Notes under the pieces: generated by a model
What the model was told of the DNA's origin: nothing
Databases searched by the model: none
What the model saw: only the letters and a program-made list of their open reading frames with translations
NCBI RefSeq assembly: GCF_014698045.1
Contig: NZ_JACJSE010000010.1
Span: 124,001-188,000 of the forward strand
DNA from: Aulosira sp. FACHB-615
Lineage (GTDB): Bacteria > Cyanobacteriota > Cyanobacteriia > Cyanobacteriales > Nostocaceae
Direction of reading: 5' to 3'
Length of the DNA stretch: 64,000 nucleotides
Shown: positions 9,351 to 17,846 of the stretch, in pieces
Layout: every line of letters begins with the position of its first letter
Position numbering within the stretch: position 1 is the first letter of the stretch
Program-made: the position numbers and the translations under genes

Positions 9351-10304
9351 CTATAACAGCGATAATTCTCCCACAACTTCTAATCGCCTGTATTTGCCAA
9401 AGGTCATAAACCTTTCTGCGAGGGTTTCTGCGGCGCTGGGGCTAATCCAACCCATTTGTTGCAATAAGTGAATAGCGACAGCATGTTTGGCGCGTTTTGC
9501 CCCATCCATCACTTTAATTGCGAGTCCCATACCTTCGCCAAGTCTGCCAATACACTGTACGCCTTCTGCACCAGCTTTACTGACTACTTCTCCTGGTGCT
9601 AAACGCATCAGTTCTGTATCAAATTCGCCATCGCCAGCAACTAAGCTAGGGTGATGAATCATTGCCCGGACAATGCGCTCCATATCTAAATTACTACTTG
9701 CGGCTAGTAGGGCATATAAAGATGCCATTTGTCCTAGTTGCATAAGATATGTTGGTACACCGCAGTCATCATGGGCGCTGATAAATTCCTCCGCAGGCAT
9801 TCGCAGTAACTCGGCGATCTTAGTCAAAATTAATTGCTGTATGGGGTGCTTGCGGTCTAAATAGTTATTTGCAGGCCAATGGCGTTGCTGGCAAACAGCT
9901 AACATCCCAGCGTGCTTACCAGAGCAATTGTATTCCAGGGGACTGCGTTTACCTTCTGGAATTGGGCATTGAAGAGCAGTTGGATCAACATCAGCACGCC
10001 AAAGGATGTTAAATACTTGTCTGACTTGCTCTATTGTGCCTTTATGGGAACTGGCAATAATTGCTAAATCGCGATCACTCAGATCGTAGCGTTCTAGGGT
10101 ACCGGTTGTGGTGACAGCTAGTGCTTGAAAGGGTTTGAGTGCCGAACGGACAAATGTTGCCGTTTCTGCATTACCCGCAACGGATAAAACCCGGCCTCTG
10201 TCATCACATACAGCAGCTTGGACTACATGGCGTGATTCTATGATGCCTTCTCTGAGTAACCGGACTTCCAGTACTGTGGCTTGAGTTCGTTTTCCCATTG
10301 TCAT
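9351..10304 (-). CDS. L-asparaginase II family protein (COG4448)
   Basis: 317 residues, starting MTMGKRTQATVLEVRLLREG. Motifs typical of the thermolabile/Rhizobium-type asparaginase family are visible: SALKPFQALA, IASSHKGT, NCSGKHAGMLA, DDCGVPTY and MIHHPSLVAGDGEFDTELM. It would hydrolyse L-asparagine to aspartate and ammonia in the cytosol. It is unrelated to the EcAII fold and to plant-type Ntn asparaginases. The stop lies 47 bases from the tRNA-fMet 5' end. No operon partner: the next minus-strand gene upstream is 152 bases away. Full family length. Confidence 0.9.
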   Translation of the reverse strand: MTMGKRTQATVLEVRLLREGIIESRHVVQAAVCDDRGRVLSVAGNAETATFVRSALKPFQALAVTTTGTLERYDLSDRDLAIIASSHKGTIEQVRQVFNILWRADVDPTALQCPIPEGKRSPLEYNCSGKHAGMLAVCQQRHWPANNYLDRKHPIQQLILTKIAELLRMPAEEFISAHDDCGVPTYLMQLGQMASLYALLAASSNLDMERIVRAMIHHPSLVAGDGEFDTELMRLAPGEVVSKAGAEGVQCIGRLGEGMGLAIKVMDGAKRAKHAVAIHLLQQMGWISPSAAETLAERFMTFGKYRRLEVVGELSLL

Positions 10305-10456
10305 GGGTTAAAATTTATCTCTTTTTATATTTGTCAATGGTCAATCATCAATAGTCAAAAGGCTAATTTGAGACTTTATGACTATGGACTTTTGAACGCC
10401 AGTGAGCAAGTGGGCATCGCCACCCAACGCACTAGCTCCTCTTGACTGTGGACTAT

Positions 10457-10957
10457 TTAAAACAAATGCCAAACTATAGTACCAATTAGGTACATTCCCG
10501 CCAAGCCAGCAAAGGTAAATTGTAACCGTTGCAGAATTGGCTTAATTTCGTAGGTGACAATTAAGCGATCGCGAGCCAAAATCTCTTGAGGTTTGATCCA
10601 GGTTTGACCATCATACCAGCCCGACTCTTCATAAAAGACAGTCGTGCTGTAGAGGCGATCGCGCACATAACGCCATCCTAAATACATACGTAACAAGACA
10701 AAAATTACTCCCAGACTTGCGCCTGCGGCTCCACACAAGACAAAATGGGCAGCATATTTTTGTGGTGGAAAGCTGGCTGCGGCCACTGGCCCAGAAACCA
10801 GCCAAGAAAAACCCCAAATCCAAGCAATGTTTGTGAGATATTCGCGCCAATTTAAAGTGCAATCACGAAACAGCCAGGAAGTTCTTAATTCTTCGTACTC
10901 ATTCAGTGGTTGTTGGTCTATAGGAACCGGACAATTGGAAACCGAAGACCTCATCAT
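10457..10957 (-). CDS. CGLD27/DUF1230 family membrane protein
   Basis: 166 residues with an N-terminal soluble stretch (CPVPIDQQPLNEYEEL, SWLF), then about three to four hydrophobic segments (~residues 42-62, 70-92 and 142-162) and the conserved WYDGQTWIKP block. This matches CGLD27 (Ycf36-related), conserved in cyanobacteria and plastids, which has been connected with acclimation of the photosynthetic apparatus; the biochemical role is unclear. The start codon overlaps the stop of rsfS by four bases (ATGA arrangement at 10954-10957), so the two are translationally coupled. Confidence 0.88.
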   Translation of the reverse strand: MMRSSVSNCPVPIDQQPLNEYEELRTSWLFRDCTLNWREYLTNIAWIWGFSWLVSGPVAAASFPPQKYAAHFVLCGAAGASLGVIFVLLRMYLGWRYVRDRLYSTTVFYEESGWYDGQTWIKPQEILARDRLIVTYEIKPILQRLQFTFAGLAGMYLIGTIVWHLF

Positions 10958-11415
10958 ATTGGCTTACCCCCACCCTCATCGGCGTTTGGAACGGCAATAC
11001 GTTCTGCATTGACCCAGAACGCTTCTAAATTATAAAACTCTCGTTCCTTGGGCATCATGATATGAACAATTACATCACCGTAATCTTGCAACACCCAACT
11101 GCCTTCCCCTTTGCCTTCTGTGCGTAAAGGGCGACGTTGCCATTCAGTTTCAACTTTATCTTCTATTGCTTGTGCGATCGCCCTGACTTGCACCCTAGAG
11201 TAACCAGTCAACATCACAAAATAATCTGCTAGGTAAGATACATCGGCTACTCTCAGTACCAAAATATCCCCTGCTTTGCGATCTGACGCTGCGTCAGCAA
11301 CAGTTATAGCTAATTGCCCACTCAAATCTTTTATCCCTCCATCTAGGCTTTTGAGTGGACTGTTTTTCTCCGACACAGACTGTAATGGGAGATTTCCTTG
11401 GATATAATCAGACAT
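10954..11415 (-). CDS. rsfS: Ribosomal silencing factor RsfS (Iojap/DUF143)
   Basis: 153 residues. After a ~25-residue variable N-terminus comes the RsfS domain: VADAASDRKAGDILVLRV, YLADYFVMLTGYSRVQVRAI, then WVLQDYGDVIVHIMMPKERE and FYNLEAFW. The family binds ribosomal protein L14 on the 50S subunit, blocks subunit joining and lowers translation when nutrients are short. It is upstream of and coupled to the CGLD27 gene. Many cyanobacteria carry this pair, so the operon looks native rather than acquired. Confidence 0.93.
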   Translation of the reverse strand: MSDYIQGNLPLQSVSEKNSPLKSLDGGIKDLSGQLAITVADAASDRKAGDILVLRVADVSYLADYFVMLTGYSRVQVRAIAQAIEDKVETEWQRRPLRTEGKGEGSWVLQDYGDVIVHIMMPKEREFYNLEAFWVNAERIAVPNADEGGGKPI

Positions 11416-11753
11416 TAAACCTCAGGTGCTTGATCCCTTTTATTTTATAATTACTCACCAACAACAATTGAACAACAACTGTTTTTTTGAATACTAACAA
11501 AAAAACACCTGTTAATGCAGTTAGTTCCAAATTAGCTGTTTGGGTTGCAACTAAAAATCAGACTAAATAGCTCAAAGCTCAAGTCTGATCACTAAATCAA
11601 GCCGTAAATTTTTACCAATAATTGTAGCGAATTATTGCTCCATTAAAATCTTATGATATTCAATATTCTATTTCAAGGATGAGTCGGTCATGATTCTGTC
11701 ACATTTTTGATCGGCGACAGCCTCATCTAGATTTGGTGCTTTTTGACATACTA
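11416..11753. other. Spacer between rsfS and the IS200/IS605 end
   Basis: AT-rich spacer. It should hold the rsfS promoter near 11420-11500. I see no gene, RNA or strong repeat beyond short A/C-rich runs (ACAACAATTGAACAACAACTG near 11460). Confidence 0.4.
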
Positions 11754-11785
11754 ACCGCCCTAAAGGGTCGGTGATTCTTGACGGT

Positions 11786-12613
11786 TCACAGCAACGAGCT
11801 ACTCTTGGTAGTCTGACAGTCGCTCCCCGTCCGTTTAAGGTCGTGCTGATGCCCCATGCCGACCATTTTTATGTTTTGGGATGCGTTCTCATCTCTGTCG
11901 TGCTGAGTGTTGCAGTTCAAGCACAACACTGAGCGAACAGATAAATCAATCTTGCCCCAACGATACCCACAGCAAGAACAAGTTTGGCTAGTAGGTTCCC
12001 ATCTACTAATTACTCTAAAAACCCGATTAAGCTTTTCAGATTTACTCTCACAAAATACCCGAAATTCTCTCCAGCCTTGCAAACTAATAACTCTTGCTAG
12101 ATTACGGTTCTTGACCATTCCCGACACATTCAAATCTTCCAAAACAATAGTTTGGTTTTCACTAACTATTTTGGTTGATAGTTTGTGCAGTAAGTCTTTA
12201 CGGGTATCTACAATTTGGTTGTGTTGTTTCGCAATCCTTAGTCTGGTGATTTCACGACGTTTAGAACCTTTGTGTTGCCTTGATAGCTTGCGTTGTAGTT
12301 TGCGAATTTTGCAATCTTTCTTTGAGTAATTAGGACTTACTGCTTTCTCACCATTACTCATAACTGCAAAAGTTTTAATTCCCAAGTCGATACCAATGCT
12401 TTGGTTTTTAGCATCAATATGAATAGGCTCAACTTCTACAACAAAACTAAGAAAATAGCGATGAGCAGCGTCTTTAATAACAGTTACACTACTTGGTGCA
12501 GATGGTAAATGCCTTGACCAAACGGGCTTAACATTACCAATTTTGGCTAGATATACTTCATCTCCTTTAATTGAAAACCCACCTATTCTAAATCGCGCTG
12601 ACTGTCTCCCCAT
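11786..12613 (-). CDS. tnpB: TnpB RNA-guided nuclease/accessory protein, N-terminally truncated
   Basis: 275 residues from the ATG at 12613; the frame stays open upstream to about 12770 (NNFFDSLKGKRKG, KVGKPKFKKK). The RuvC-like catalytic residues remain: Asp in GIDLGIKTF, Glu in VLEDLNVSGM, Asp in HDRDENAS. The zinc ribbon is intact (CSCCGYRWGK and CLNCN). Intact TnpB is ~400 residues; the first ~100 (wedge/guide-RNA-binding part) are gone and a 41-bp palindromic repeat is inserted in frame at 12649-12689. The truncated protein is unlikely to be active. A guide (omega) RNA, if any, would overlap the 3' end near 11754-11850. Confidence 0.8.
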   Translation of the reverse strand: MGRQSARFRIGGFSIKGDEVYLAKIGNVKPVWSRHLPSAPSSVTVIKDAAHRYFLSFVVEVEPIHIDAKNQSIGIDLGIKTFAVMSNGEKAVSPNYSKKDCKIRKLQRKLSRQHKGSKRREITRLRIAKQHNQIVDTRKDLLHKLSTKIVSENQTIVLEDLNVSGMVKNRNLARVISLQGWREFRVFCESKSEKLNRVFRVISRWEPTSQTCSCCGYRWGKIDLSVRSVLCLNCNTQHDRDENASQNIKMVGMGHQHDLKRTGSDCQTTKSSSLL

Positions 12614-12648
12614 TTTCTTTTTGAACTTAGGTTTACCTACTTTTTTGA

Positions 12649-12689
12649 GGCAGCGCGTTGCGGGGGTTCCCCCCGTTGTAGCGACTGCC
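12649..12689. repeat. Small dispersed palindromic repeat inside tnpB
   Basis: A 41-bp imperfect palindrome, GGCAGCGCGTTGCGGGGG then TTCCCCCCGTTGTAGCGACTG, ending CC. It is GC-rich against AT-rich surroundings and typical of small dispersed repeats in Nostoc-type genomes. It adds about 15 codons (reading TAVATTGGTPATRCL) without breaking the tnpB frame. Confidence 0.75.
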
Positions 12690-12785
12690 GTACCTTTTCG
12701 TTTACCTTTGAGTGAATCAAAAAAGTTATTGTAGGCAAGCCAGTTTCGCAGAGAAAGACATAGTGTTACAGACTTAAAAATTCAC

Positions 12786-13133
12786 TTGGTATGCGTTACC
12801 AAATATCGTAAATCTGTATTCACAAAGCAGAGCATTGAATTGATTGATAAAACGTTTAGAGAAGTAGCAAAAAAGATGGATTTTGAAGTGATTGAGTTTA
12901 ACGGTGAGGATAATCATGTTCATGCACTTATTGAATATCCACCTAAGTTGTCTATCTCTCAAATAGTTAATGCCCTAAAAGGTGTTTCTAGTCGTCGTTA
13001 CGGACAAGCTGGATACAAAAAACCCCACAAAGAGTCTTTATGGAGTCCTAGTTATTTTGCTGTATCCGTTGGAGGTGCCCCATTAGAAGTTTTGAACGAG
13101 TACATTAGGAATCAAGAAAAGCCGTCCTTCTAG
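12786..13133 (+). CDS. tnpA: IS200/IS605 Y1 (HUH) transposase TnpA
   Basis: 115 residues from a TTG at 12786. The homologous frame clearly continues upstream in the same phase (FRRERHSVTDLKIHL), back to a stop at 12732, so the natural ATG appears to be lost. HUH motif HVH in NHVHALIEYPP; catalytic Tyr in EYIRNQ; conserved GVSSRRYG and SLWSPSYFAVSVGG. The family cuts single-stranded DNA at hairpin ends. The stop codon lies in the loop of the end hairpin. Activity is doubtful because of the start. Confidence 0.85.
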   Translation: MVCVTKYRKSVFTKQSIELIDKTFREVAKKMDFEVIEFNGEDNHVHALIEYPPKLSISQIVNALKGVSSRRYGQAGYKKPHKESLWSPSYFAVSVGGAPLEVLNEYIRNQEKPSF

Positions 13134-13157
13134 GACGGGGCTTGTATCCTATTCTTT

Positions 13158-13217
13158 TGGTCATTGGTCATTTGTCAGTAGAAGAACTAAAAAGGACAAG
13201 GGACAAATGACTAATGA
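13158..13217. repeat. Inverted repeat downstream of the IS element
   Basis: Arms near 13158-13174 (GTCATTGGTCATTTGTC) and 13201-13217 (GACAAATGACTAATGAC) are near-perfect complements and could form a hairpin. This is the kind of low-complexity intergenic repeat common in Nostocales. It may serve as a terminator for the glycosyltransferase gene on the minus strand. Confidence 0.5.
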
Positions 13218-13309
13218 CAGTCTCAATCAGACAATGTGCAGATTGAAGGTGTAGTAACATTAATTCCACACCAATTTTTTTGGGTCAGTCAATAGTCAGC
13301 CTGTATGAG

Positions 13310-14581
13310 TTACACCTCTTGTTTGGAAACTACTTTAGCTTCAATTACCTGACTATCAGAAGTTACTGATTCAAACAAAGCCTCATAGTGACTTAAGGCT
13401 TGGTCAAAAGCATACTGCTCCATCGCATACTGACGACTGTTATAGCCCAAGGTTTTTACCTTTTCAGGGTGTTTGTAAAGTTCTAAAATGGATGCTGCCA
13501 AAGCTTGGGCATCTTCTGGTGGAACAATAACCCCACCACCACTTTGCCTGATGGCTCTGGCTGCGGTGCCATTTTCGGGAACTGAGGCTACTATCGCACG
13601 ACCACTGGCCAGCAAAACTTGGATTTTGGAAGGCATATTGAAAGAAATCACATTCTTCTTCTGCACAACTAAACCAACATCAGCCGCCGCCAACATTTGT
13701 GGTAGTTCTGCACGCGGTTGAAATGGCAGTAACAACACATTATCTGCACCGCATTCTAAACAATACTGTTGTAATCTTTGTAAACCTTTAGCCTCACCCA
13801 CAATCACAAAAGCAATATCTGTGATATCTCGTAATTTTGCTGCCGCTTGAATTACTGTTTCTAAACCTTGAGTGAGCGCAATGTTACCAGAATATTGAAC
13901 GACAAACTTACCGTTGAGATTGTGTGTATTACGGAAGGGATTATTTTCTTTAGGTAAAGGACGAATGAAGTTGACATCCACCCAGTTAGGAATCTGCTCG
14001 ATTTTATCTGCTTCTACACCCTTAGATAGTAAATTTTCGACAAACCCATCAGCAATGACGCTAATTTTTGTAGCTGAATGGTAAGCAAATTTTTCTAACG
14101 CAGCAAATACTTTGATCAGCAATTTATTTTTCAGTAGCCCAACATGAACTGCTGCTTCTGGGAGGATATCTTGAAGATTCAGCACCACTGGGCAAGCGCG
14201 TAACCATCCGAGTAAAGCCGCAGGTACACAGACAGGTAGAGATGGTGACGTTGATAAAATCACATCTGGTCGCCATCCGAATAAAGCAGGTAAAAAACTT
14301 GTAACAACAAAACTAGCATCAAGCATTATCCGATCCAACAGATTCGGTTGTGGCCGAATCCAAACATAACTGCGTTGGATTTGAACGCCATTTTTGTACT
14401 CATTTAGGTAGAATTTGCCCCGATAACCCTCGTAAATTTGGCGTTCAGGATAATTTGGCATAGCGGTGACGACGCGCACTTCATGCCCTCGCTTGGCCAG
14501 TCCTTCTGCTAATTCCGTCATCAACGGGGCAATACCAATTGGTTCTGGATAGTAGTTGTAGGAGTAAATTAATATCCGCAT
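13310..14581 (-). CDS. Glycosyltransferase family 4 (WbuB-like)
   Basis: 423 residues, opening MRILIYSYNYYPEPIGIAPL, the typical start of WbuB-type GT4 enzymes with a GT-B fold. N-terminal acceptor domain to ~residue 200 with a hydrophobic segment (LLDRIMLDASFVVTSFLPAL); C-terminal nucleotide-sugar domain with VVQYSGNIALTQGLETVI and PSKIQVLLASGRAIVA (the E of the usual EX7E motif is not obvious). It probably transfers a sugar to a lipid-linked or surface polysaccharide acceptor. No polysaccharide genes are adjacent, so its pathway cannot be told from context. Confidence 0.88.
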   Translation of the reverse strand: MRILIYSYNYYPEPIGIAPLMTELAEGLAKRGHEVRVVTAMPNYPERQIYEGYRGKFYLNEYKNGVQIQRSYVWIRPQPNLLDRIMLDASFVVTSFLPALFGWRPDVILSTSPSLPVCVPAALLGWLRACPVVLNLQDILPEAAVHVGLLKNKLLIKVFAALEKFAYHSATKISVIADGFVENLLSKGVEADKIEQIPNWVDVNFIRPLPKENNPFRNTHNLNGKFVVQYSGNIALTQGLETVIQAAAKLRDITDIAFVIVGEAKGLQRLQQYCLECGADNVLLLPFQPRAELPQMLAAADVGLVVQKKNVISFNMPSKIQVLLASGRAIVASVPENGTAARAIRQSGGGVIVPPEDAQALAASILELYKHPEKVKTLGYNSRQYAMEQYAFDQALSHYEALFESVTSDSQVIEAKVVSKQEV

Positions 14582-15081
14582 AAGAAATCAGTCAGAGTCC
14601 CTGGCTTTTTGGATAACAATGATGTTGTGCTGCATTTTGTTGCACCTGACTTCAATTGTCTCCTTAGTCTCTTTTAATGTCAGTGGTTTGTCGTTGAAGA
14701 TTGAGTAAAATTTATTGGGAATTGCGGAGAGAATACTTAATAAATTTATGACGGGACTATTTACAGTAACAAGTAAGTATGCACTGATAAAATTCTGACT
14801 GTTTTTGCAATTAGCAGATAGTTAAAATATCAAAAATTAATGAATTTAGTAGCCCTACTTCATGTCTGAAATCTATTTAAGTTGGGCAGTTTGATTCCAA
14901 CTCTCAGTGACCTCATAATATAGTCGTAAACACTCAAATTAGCAGTATATAATTTTTAGTACAAGTTAAATATAATTCCTAGTATGGGTAATTTATTGAG
15001 ATACGTGTAATTACTTTATGGGGAAAACAGTAATTTAATTACTCAGGAGATGTTTTAAAAGTGGCAGGGTATCGTCAGCAA
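14582..15081. other. Intergenic spacer upstream of the glycosyltransferase gene
   Basis: 500 bases of AT-rich sequence with the glycosyltransferase promoter region at its left end. No gene, RNA or strong repeat recognised. Confidence 0.4.
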
Positions 15082-15129
15082 GCTCACAAGGCTGATGCTG
15101 AGATTTGTAGAAGACAGCACCTTGTGAGC
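15082..15129 (-). terminator. Inverted repeat after the carbonic anhydrase gene
   Basis: 10-bp arms GCTCACAAGG (15082-15091) and CCTTGTGAGC (15120-15129), 28-nt loop, 14 bases past the carbonic anhydrase stop. The T-tract on the minus strand is weak, so the terminator role is tentative. Confidence 0.45.
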
Positions 15130-15142
15130 GAATGAGTAAAGA

Positions 15143-15961
15143 TTAATTTGAGTGATTGGAACCTCGATAAATTCGCTCTCTTTGCTCTGGAGAAAGATGT
15201 GGTATTGGGAAACGTTCAGATGCTCCTATTGTAAAGTCCTGAGTTTGTGTCACTTCATCTGCTTGAGAACGAATTCCGACATCACAATTGAGAAATGGAT
15301 TGAGGATGGTATCTTCTGTTTCTGACTCCGCAAGTTGAGTTTGAGGTAATACATAGGCGTGTTTATGCGGGTCGTACGCTAAAACTTCTCCTGACTCAAT
15401 GTGATAAATCCACGCATAAATTTTCAGTTGACCTTGGTACAGTTTGGAGTGAATGACGGGATATGTCCGTAAATTCTCAATTTGCGTGAGAACGTTTTCC
15501 GCAATCATTATTTCTAACAATTCTTCAAACTGGTAATGACCGTAGTGGTCTAAAACTAGCCTACGAGTCGCTTCTGCATATTTCAGCCAATCATAAACCA
15601 GTGGTAAATCCTCTCGCAGACTCTGTAATTTCAGGAGTCCTTTCATCGCACCGCAATGAGAGTGACCACAGATAATAATTTGCTGAATTCCTAAAGCTTG
15701 AACTGCATATTCAATAGTTGCACCTTCACCACCATTAGTTGCGCCGTAAGGAGGAATAATATTACCTGCATTGCGGATAACGAATAATTCACCAACCTGT
15801 GCTTGTGTAATGAGATTTGGGTCAAGACGTGAATCGGAACAAGTGATAAACAGTACTCTGGGTTTTTGACCATGCGAGAGTTGCTCAAACAATTCTTGGT
15901 GCGTTGAAAAATAGCTAGATTTAAATTCACGCAGACCTTTAATTAATTTCTTCATTACCAA
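15143..15961 (-). CDS. ccaA: Beta-carbonic anhydrase, CcaA/IcfA type
   Basis: 272 residues. Zinc ligands of beta-class carbonic anhydrase: Cys in ITCSDSRLDP (with the Asp-Arg pair) and His/Cys in ICGHSHCGAMKG. FVIRNAGNIIPPYG and GGEGATIEYAV are also present. Length and C-terminal ending (LSPEQRERIYRGSN) match the carboxysomal CcaA of Synechocystis rather than the short ~200-residue enzymes; the C-terminal extension is what contacts CcmM in that family. It would convert bicarbonate to CO2 inside carboxysomes. No ccm genes are adjacent. Confidence 0.88.
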   Translation of the reverse strand: MVMKKLIKGLREFKSSYFSTHQELFEQLSHGQKPRVLFITCSDSRLDPNLITQAQVGELFVIRNAGNIIPPYGATNGGEGATIEYAVQALGIQQIIICGHSHCGAMKGLLKLQSLREDLPLVYDWLKYAEATRRLVLDHYGHYQFEELLEIMIAENVLTQIENLRTYPVIHSKLYQGQLKIYAWIYHIESGEVLAYDPHKHAYVLPQTQLAESETEDTILNPFLNCDVGIRSQADEVTQTQDFTIGASERFPIPHLSPEQRERIYRGSNHSN

Positions 15962-16340
15962 GTTCCAGAAATATTTGTAGGTAAGTTACTGAATCAAAAC
16001 AATATTCATTGAGGGTGAGATAATCTCAAATGCAGACTGATGAGCGTGATAATTAGTAGGTTTTTGCCAACATTAGGAGCTTCAGCCTTGTTGTTGAGTT
16101 AGTGTTACTTTTGTAAAACAGTAGCAGCTTGTGAGCAGACATGATTTTTGAGCTTTGAGAAGTCAGAATCAGTGACAAAGGACTTCTATATCATAGGGTA
16201 ATTTGGTGCTGTAATTATAAGTAGAGAATTGTAATTAAGATAAGTTGCAGACCAGAGCTTTGAGATATCTGACAGTAATATCTCAAGTGTGCTTGGAAAT
16301 TGAGCCTTATTCACAGAGGTTATACCATTCCACTTTAAAC
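15962..16340. other. Spacer upstream of carbonic anhydrase
   Basis: AT-rich noncoding stretch with the ccaA promoter at its left end. No gene recognised. The right part of this 752-base gap is filled by two repeats listed separately. Confidence 0.4.
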
Positions 16341-16462
16341 ATGATACATATATGGAAGCAGCGCCTCGACTTCTCCTGACGGAGACGCTGGGCGAACGCT
16401 CGGCGACCGGAAGTAGAGTTGCAGAGGAAGTAATTTGTATCAGTAATTTCGTGAATTGGGAT
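16341..16462. repeat. Dispersed repeat, first copy
   Basis: Runs from ATGATACATATATGGAAGC to GTAATTTCGTGAATTGGG. The same sequence in reverse orientation occurs at 34347-34572. This copy carries a GC-rich central part (CTTCTCCTGACGGAGACGC, GGGCGAACGCTCGGCGACCG) that is partly missing in the other. It has no coding capacity; a 96-codon minus-strand frame across it is spurious. Confidence 0.75.
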
Positions 16463-16534
16463 TAAGGCTGGATGATAGCTAAGAGTGGTCAATATTAACT
16501 GATCAATGTGTGTGGCGATCGCTATGAATGCAAC

Positions 16535-16661
16535 TATAGCAATCCTAAATGAATCGTGAAAAACATAGATATGGAAACGAACCGCCAAGAACGCCAAGGA
16601 CGCAAAGGTAAGAAAGAAGAAAAAGATATAGAAATTTTACAAATGATTTAGGACTGCTATA
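16535..16661. repeat. MITE-like element with terminal inverted repeats
   Basis: Left end TATAGCAATCCTAAATGAAT and right end ACAAATGATTTAGGACTGCT-ATA form imperfect ~22-bp terminal inverted repeats flanked by TA. The interior holds a purine-rich stretch (GCCAAGAACGCCAAGGACGC). A relative with the same ends lies at 45055-45158. No transposase inside, so it would be moved in trans. Confidence 0.7.
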
Positions 16662-16713
16662 TCTAAAAAACTAACTTTCAGAGAGTAATTATGAATGGTT
16701 ATTGATGCGATAG

Positions 16714-17283
16714 TTATTTTTGAATGATTTCTCCAGTATTCAGATTGATCACTAGAGATGATTTTGCTTTATCTAAATTTGCTTCTAAAGGAATGACTAC
16801 TGTATTAGCAATATGCTCTGGTTCGCCAAATAAACAGCGACATTGAAACTTGGTGGTCATAATTGGCAGAAAACCAATTTTTGTATTTACCTTACCATGA
16901 TAATCACCACATTCTGTTACAGTATCAGGGGGAAAACAAGTCTGTTCATAAAGATAAAAGGTTTTAGAGTAGCCTGGGTATTGAATGATTTGCTTGAACT
17001 TAAAATCTACAATGTCCGAAACTGCCCAAATATATAGTATTAGTAATAGTATTCCAATTGATAATAATAAGTAAAGCATTAGGAAAATTTTGGTTTTAAA
17101 TATAGGTAAAGGCTGAGGCTGGGTTAAAAATAAAATGCCTAATCCTACAGCGAGTAACCAAATTCCGAAAAAAATTAACCCTTGGGCAGATTGCCAACTG
17201 GGAATAAAAGGTAAGTTGATGAGAGCGATCGCTAAAAATGGAGCTATCAATATAAATATTAGCAGTGGATTTCGGCGCGTCAT
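16714..17283 (-). CDS. Hypothetical membrane protein
   Basis: 189 residues, unrecognised. Three hydrophobic segments in the first ~95 residues (LLIFILIAPFLAIALINL, a second near 34-52, and a third near 68-88) are followed by a ~95-residue C-terminal domain with a Cys-containing segment (CFPPDTVTECGDYHG, QCRCLFGEPEH) that could form disulfides, suggesting a periplasmic or lumenal location. Starts MTRRNPLL. Isolated: repeats lie on its downstream side and a 588-base spacer on its upstream side. No function assigned. Confidence 0.7.
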   Translation of the reverse strand: MTRRNPLLIFILIAPFLAIALINLPFIPSWQSAQGLIFFGIWLLAVGLGILFLTQPQPLPIFKTKIFLMLYLLLSIGILLLILYIWAVSDIVDFKFKQIIQYPGYSKTFYLYEQTCFPPDTVTECGDYHGKVNTKIGFLPIMTTKFQCRCLFGEPEHIANTVVIPLEANLDKAKSSLVINLNTGEIIQK

Positions 17284-17846
17284 AGCTGGATTTTTCCGCC
17301 ATCATAACCCATTCAAGCAAGCAGTAACTTGCTAGAGACGTGAAGATTGACAACATACCCTGTGTTCAGGCTTAATCAAGCAAGTAGCTGGTAATGACAA
17401 CAAAGCCAAAATTTTTGGCTGTCTTCCCGGAAAGCCGAGAACTGAAGATGTATCTCATTACATAGCAAATTTACTATATGTAAGCTAAAAACTATTCCTT
17501 CCTTAAATCTATCTTTCCTTCTCTCATTGCTGCTCTGGTGATCCTCCAGGGCAGTTTTAATTTGATTGGTAGACAGTTAATACAAATGTATCTGTTGAGG
17601 TGAGCAGGGGGGCGGAGGAGCTTCAGGTGCAGGGGAGAGCGTACCTTCGTTCCCCCTTTCACCCCTGCACCCTTGCTTGCCTACACAAGTAAGTTTCTTA
17701 TCCGAACCGTATTGGGTAGACAGTTAAATCTCTAATGAGATCATCTGGCTTTTGTAAGTATGACTGCGATCGCCTCTTCTGGTTTAGCTTTATCCTGGTT
17801 CTGGATGCTAGAACTTCACTTTAGATTGAGAACTGATAAATTTTAA
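17284..17846. other. Intergenic region with a repeat insertion
   Basis: No gene seen. It holds the promoter side of the membrane protein gene and a ~147-bp inserted repeat (17568-17727, listed separately). The rest is unremarkable AT-rich sequence with one HIP1-like GCGATCGC near 17766. Confidence 0.4.
17568..17727. repeat. Inserted repeat bounded by 13-bp direct repeats
   Basis: GGTAGACAGTTAA occurs at 17568-17580 and again at 17715-17727. Between them lies a G/C-rich segment whose arms GGTGCAGGGG (17626-17635) and CCCCTGCACC (17662-17671) can pair. The direct repeats look like a target-site duplication around a non-coding insertion. Confidence 0.6.

Larger units (their letters stand above)
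11754..13140. mobile_element. Decayed IS200/IS605-family insertion sequence (divergent tnpA/tnpB)
   Basis: A Y1 transposase gene (plus) and a TnpB gene (minus) transcribed away from each other, flanked by subterminal imperfect hairpins as expected of this family. Left hairpin 11754-11772 (ACCGCCCTAAAGGGTCGGT). Right hairpin 13122-13138 (CCGTCCT, loop TCT, AGGACGG), which overlaps the tnpA stop. The element is short for the class: about 100 codons of tnpB and the usual tnpA start are missing at the junction of the two genes, indicating an internal deletion. Exact ends were not determined. Confidence 0.8.

Noticed and set aside
16307..16597. A 96-codon minus-strand frame
   Set aside because: It runs through a dispersed repeat and a MITE end that recur elsewhere; the composition is not protein-like.
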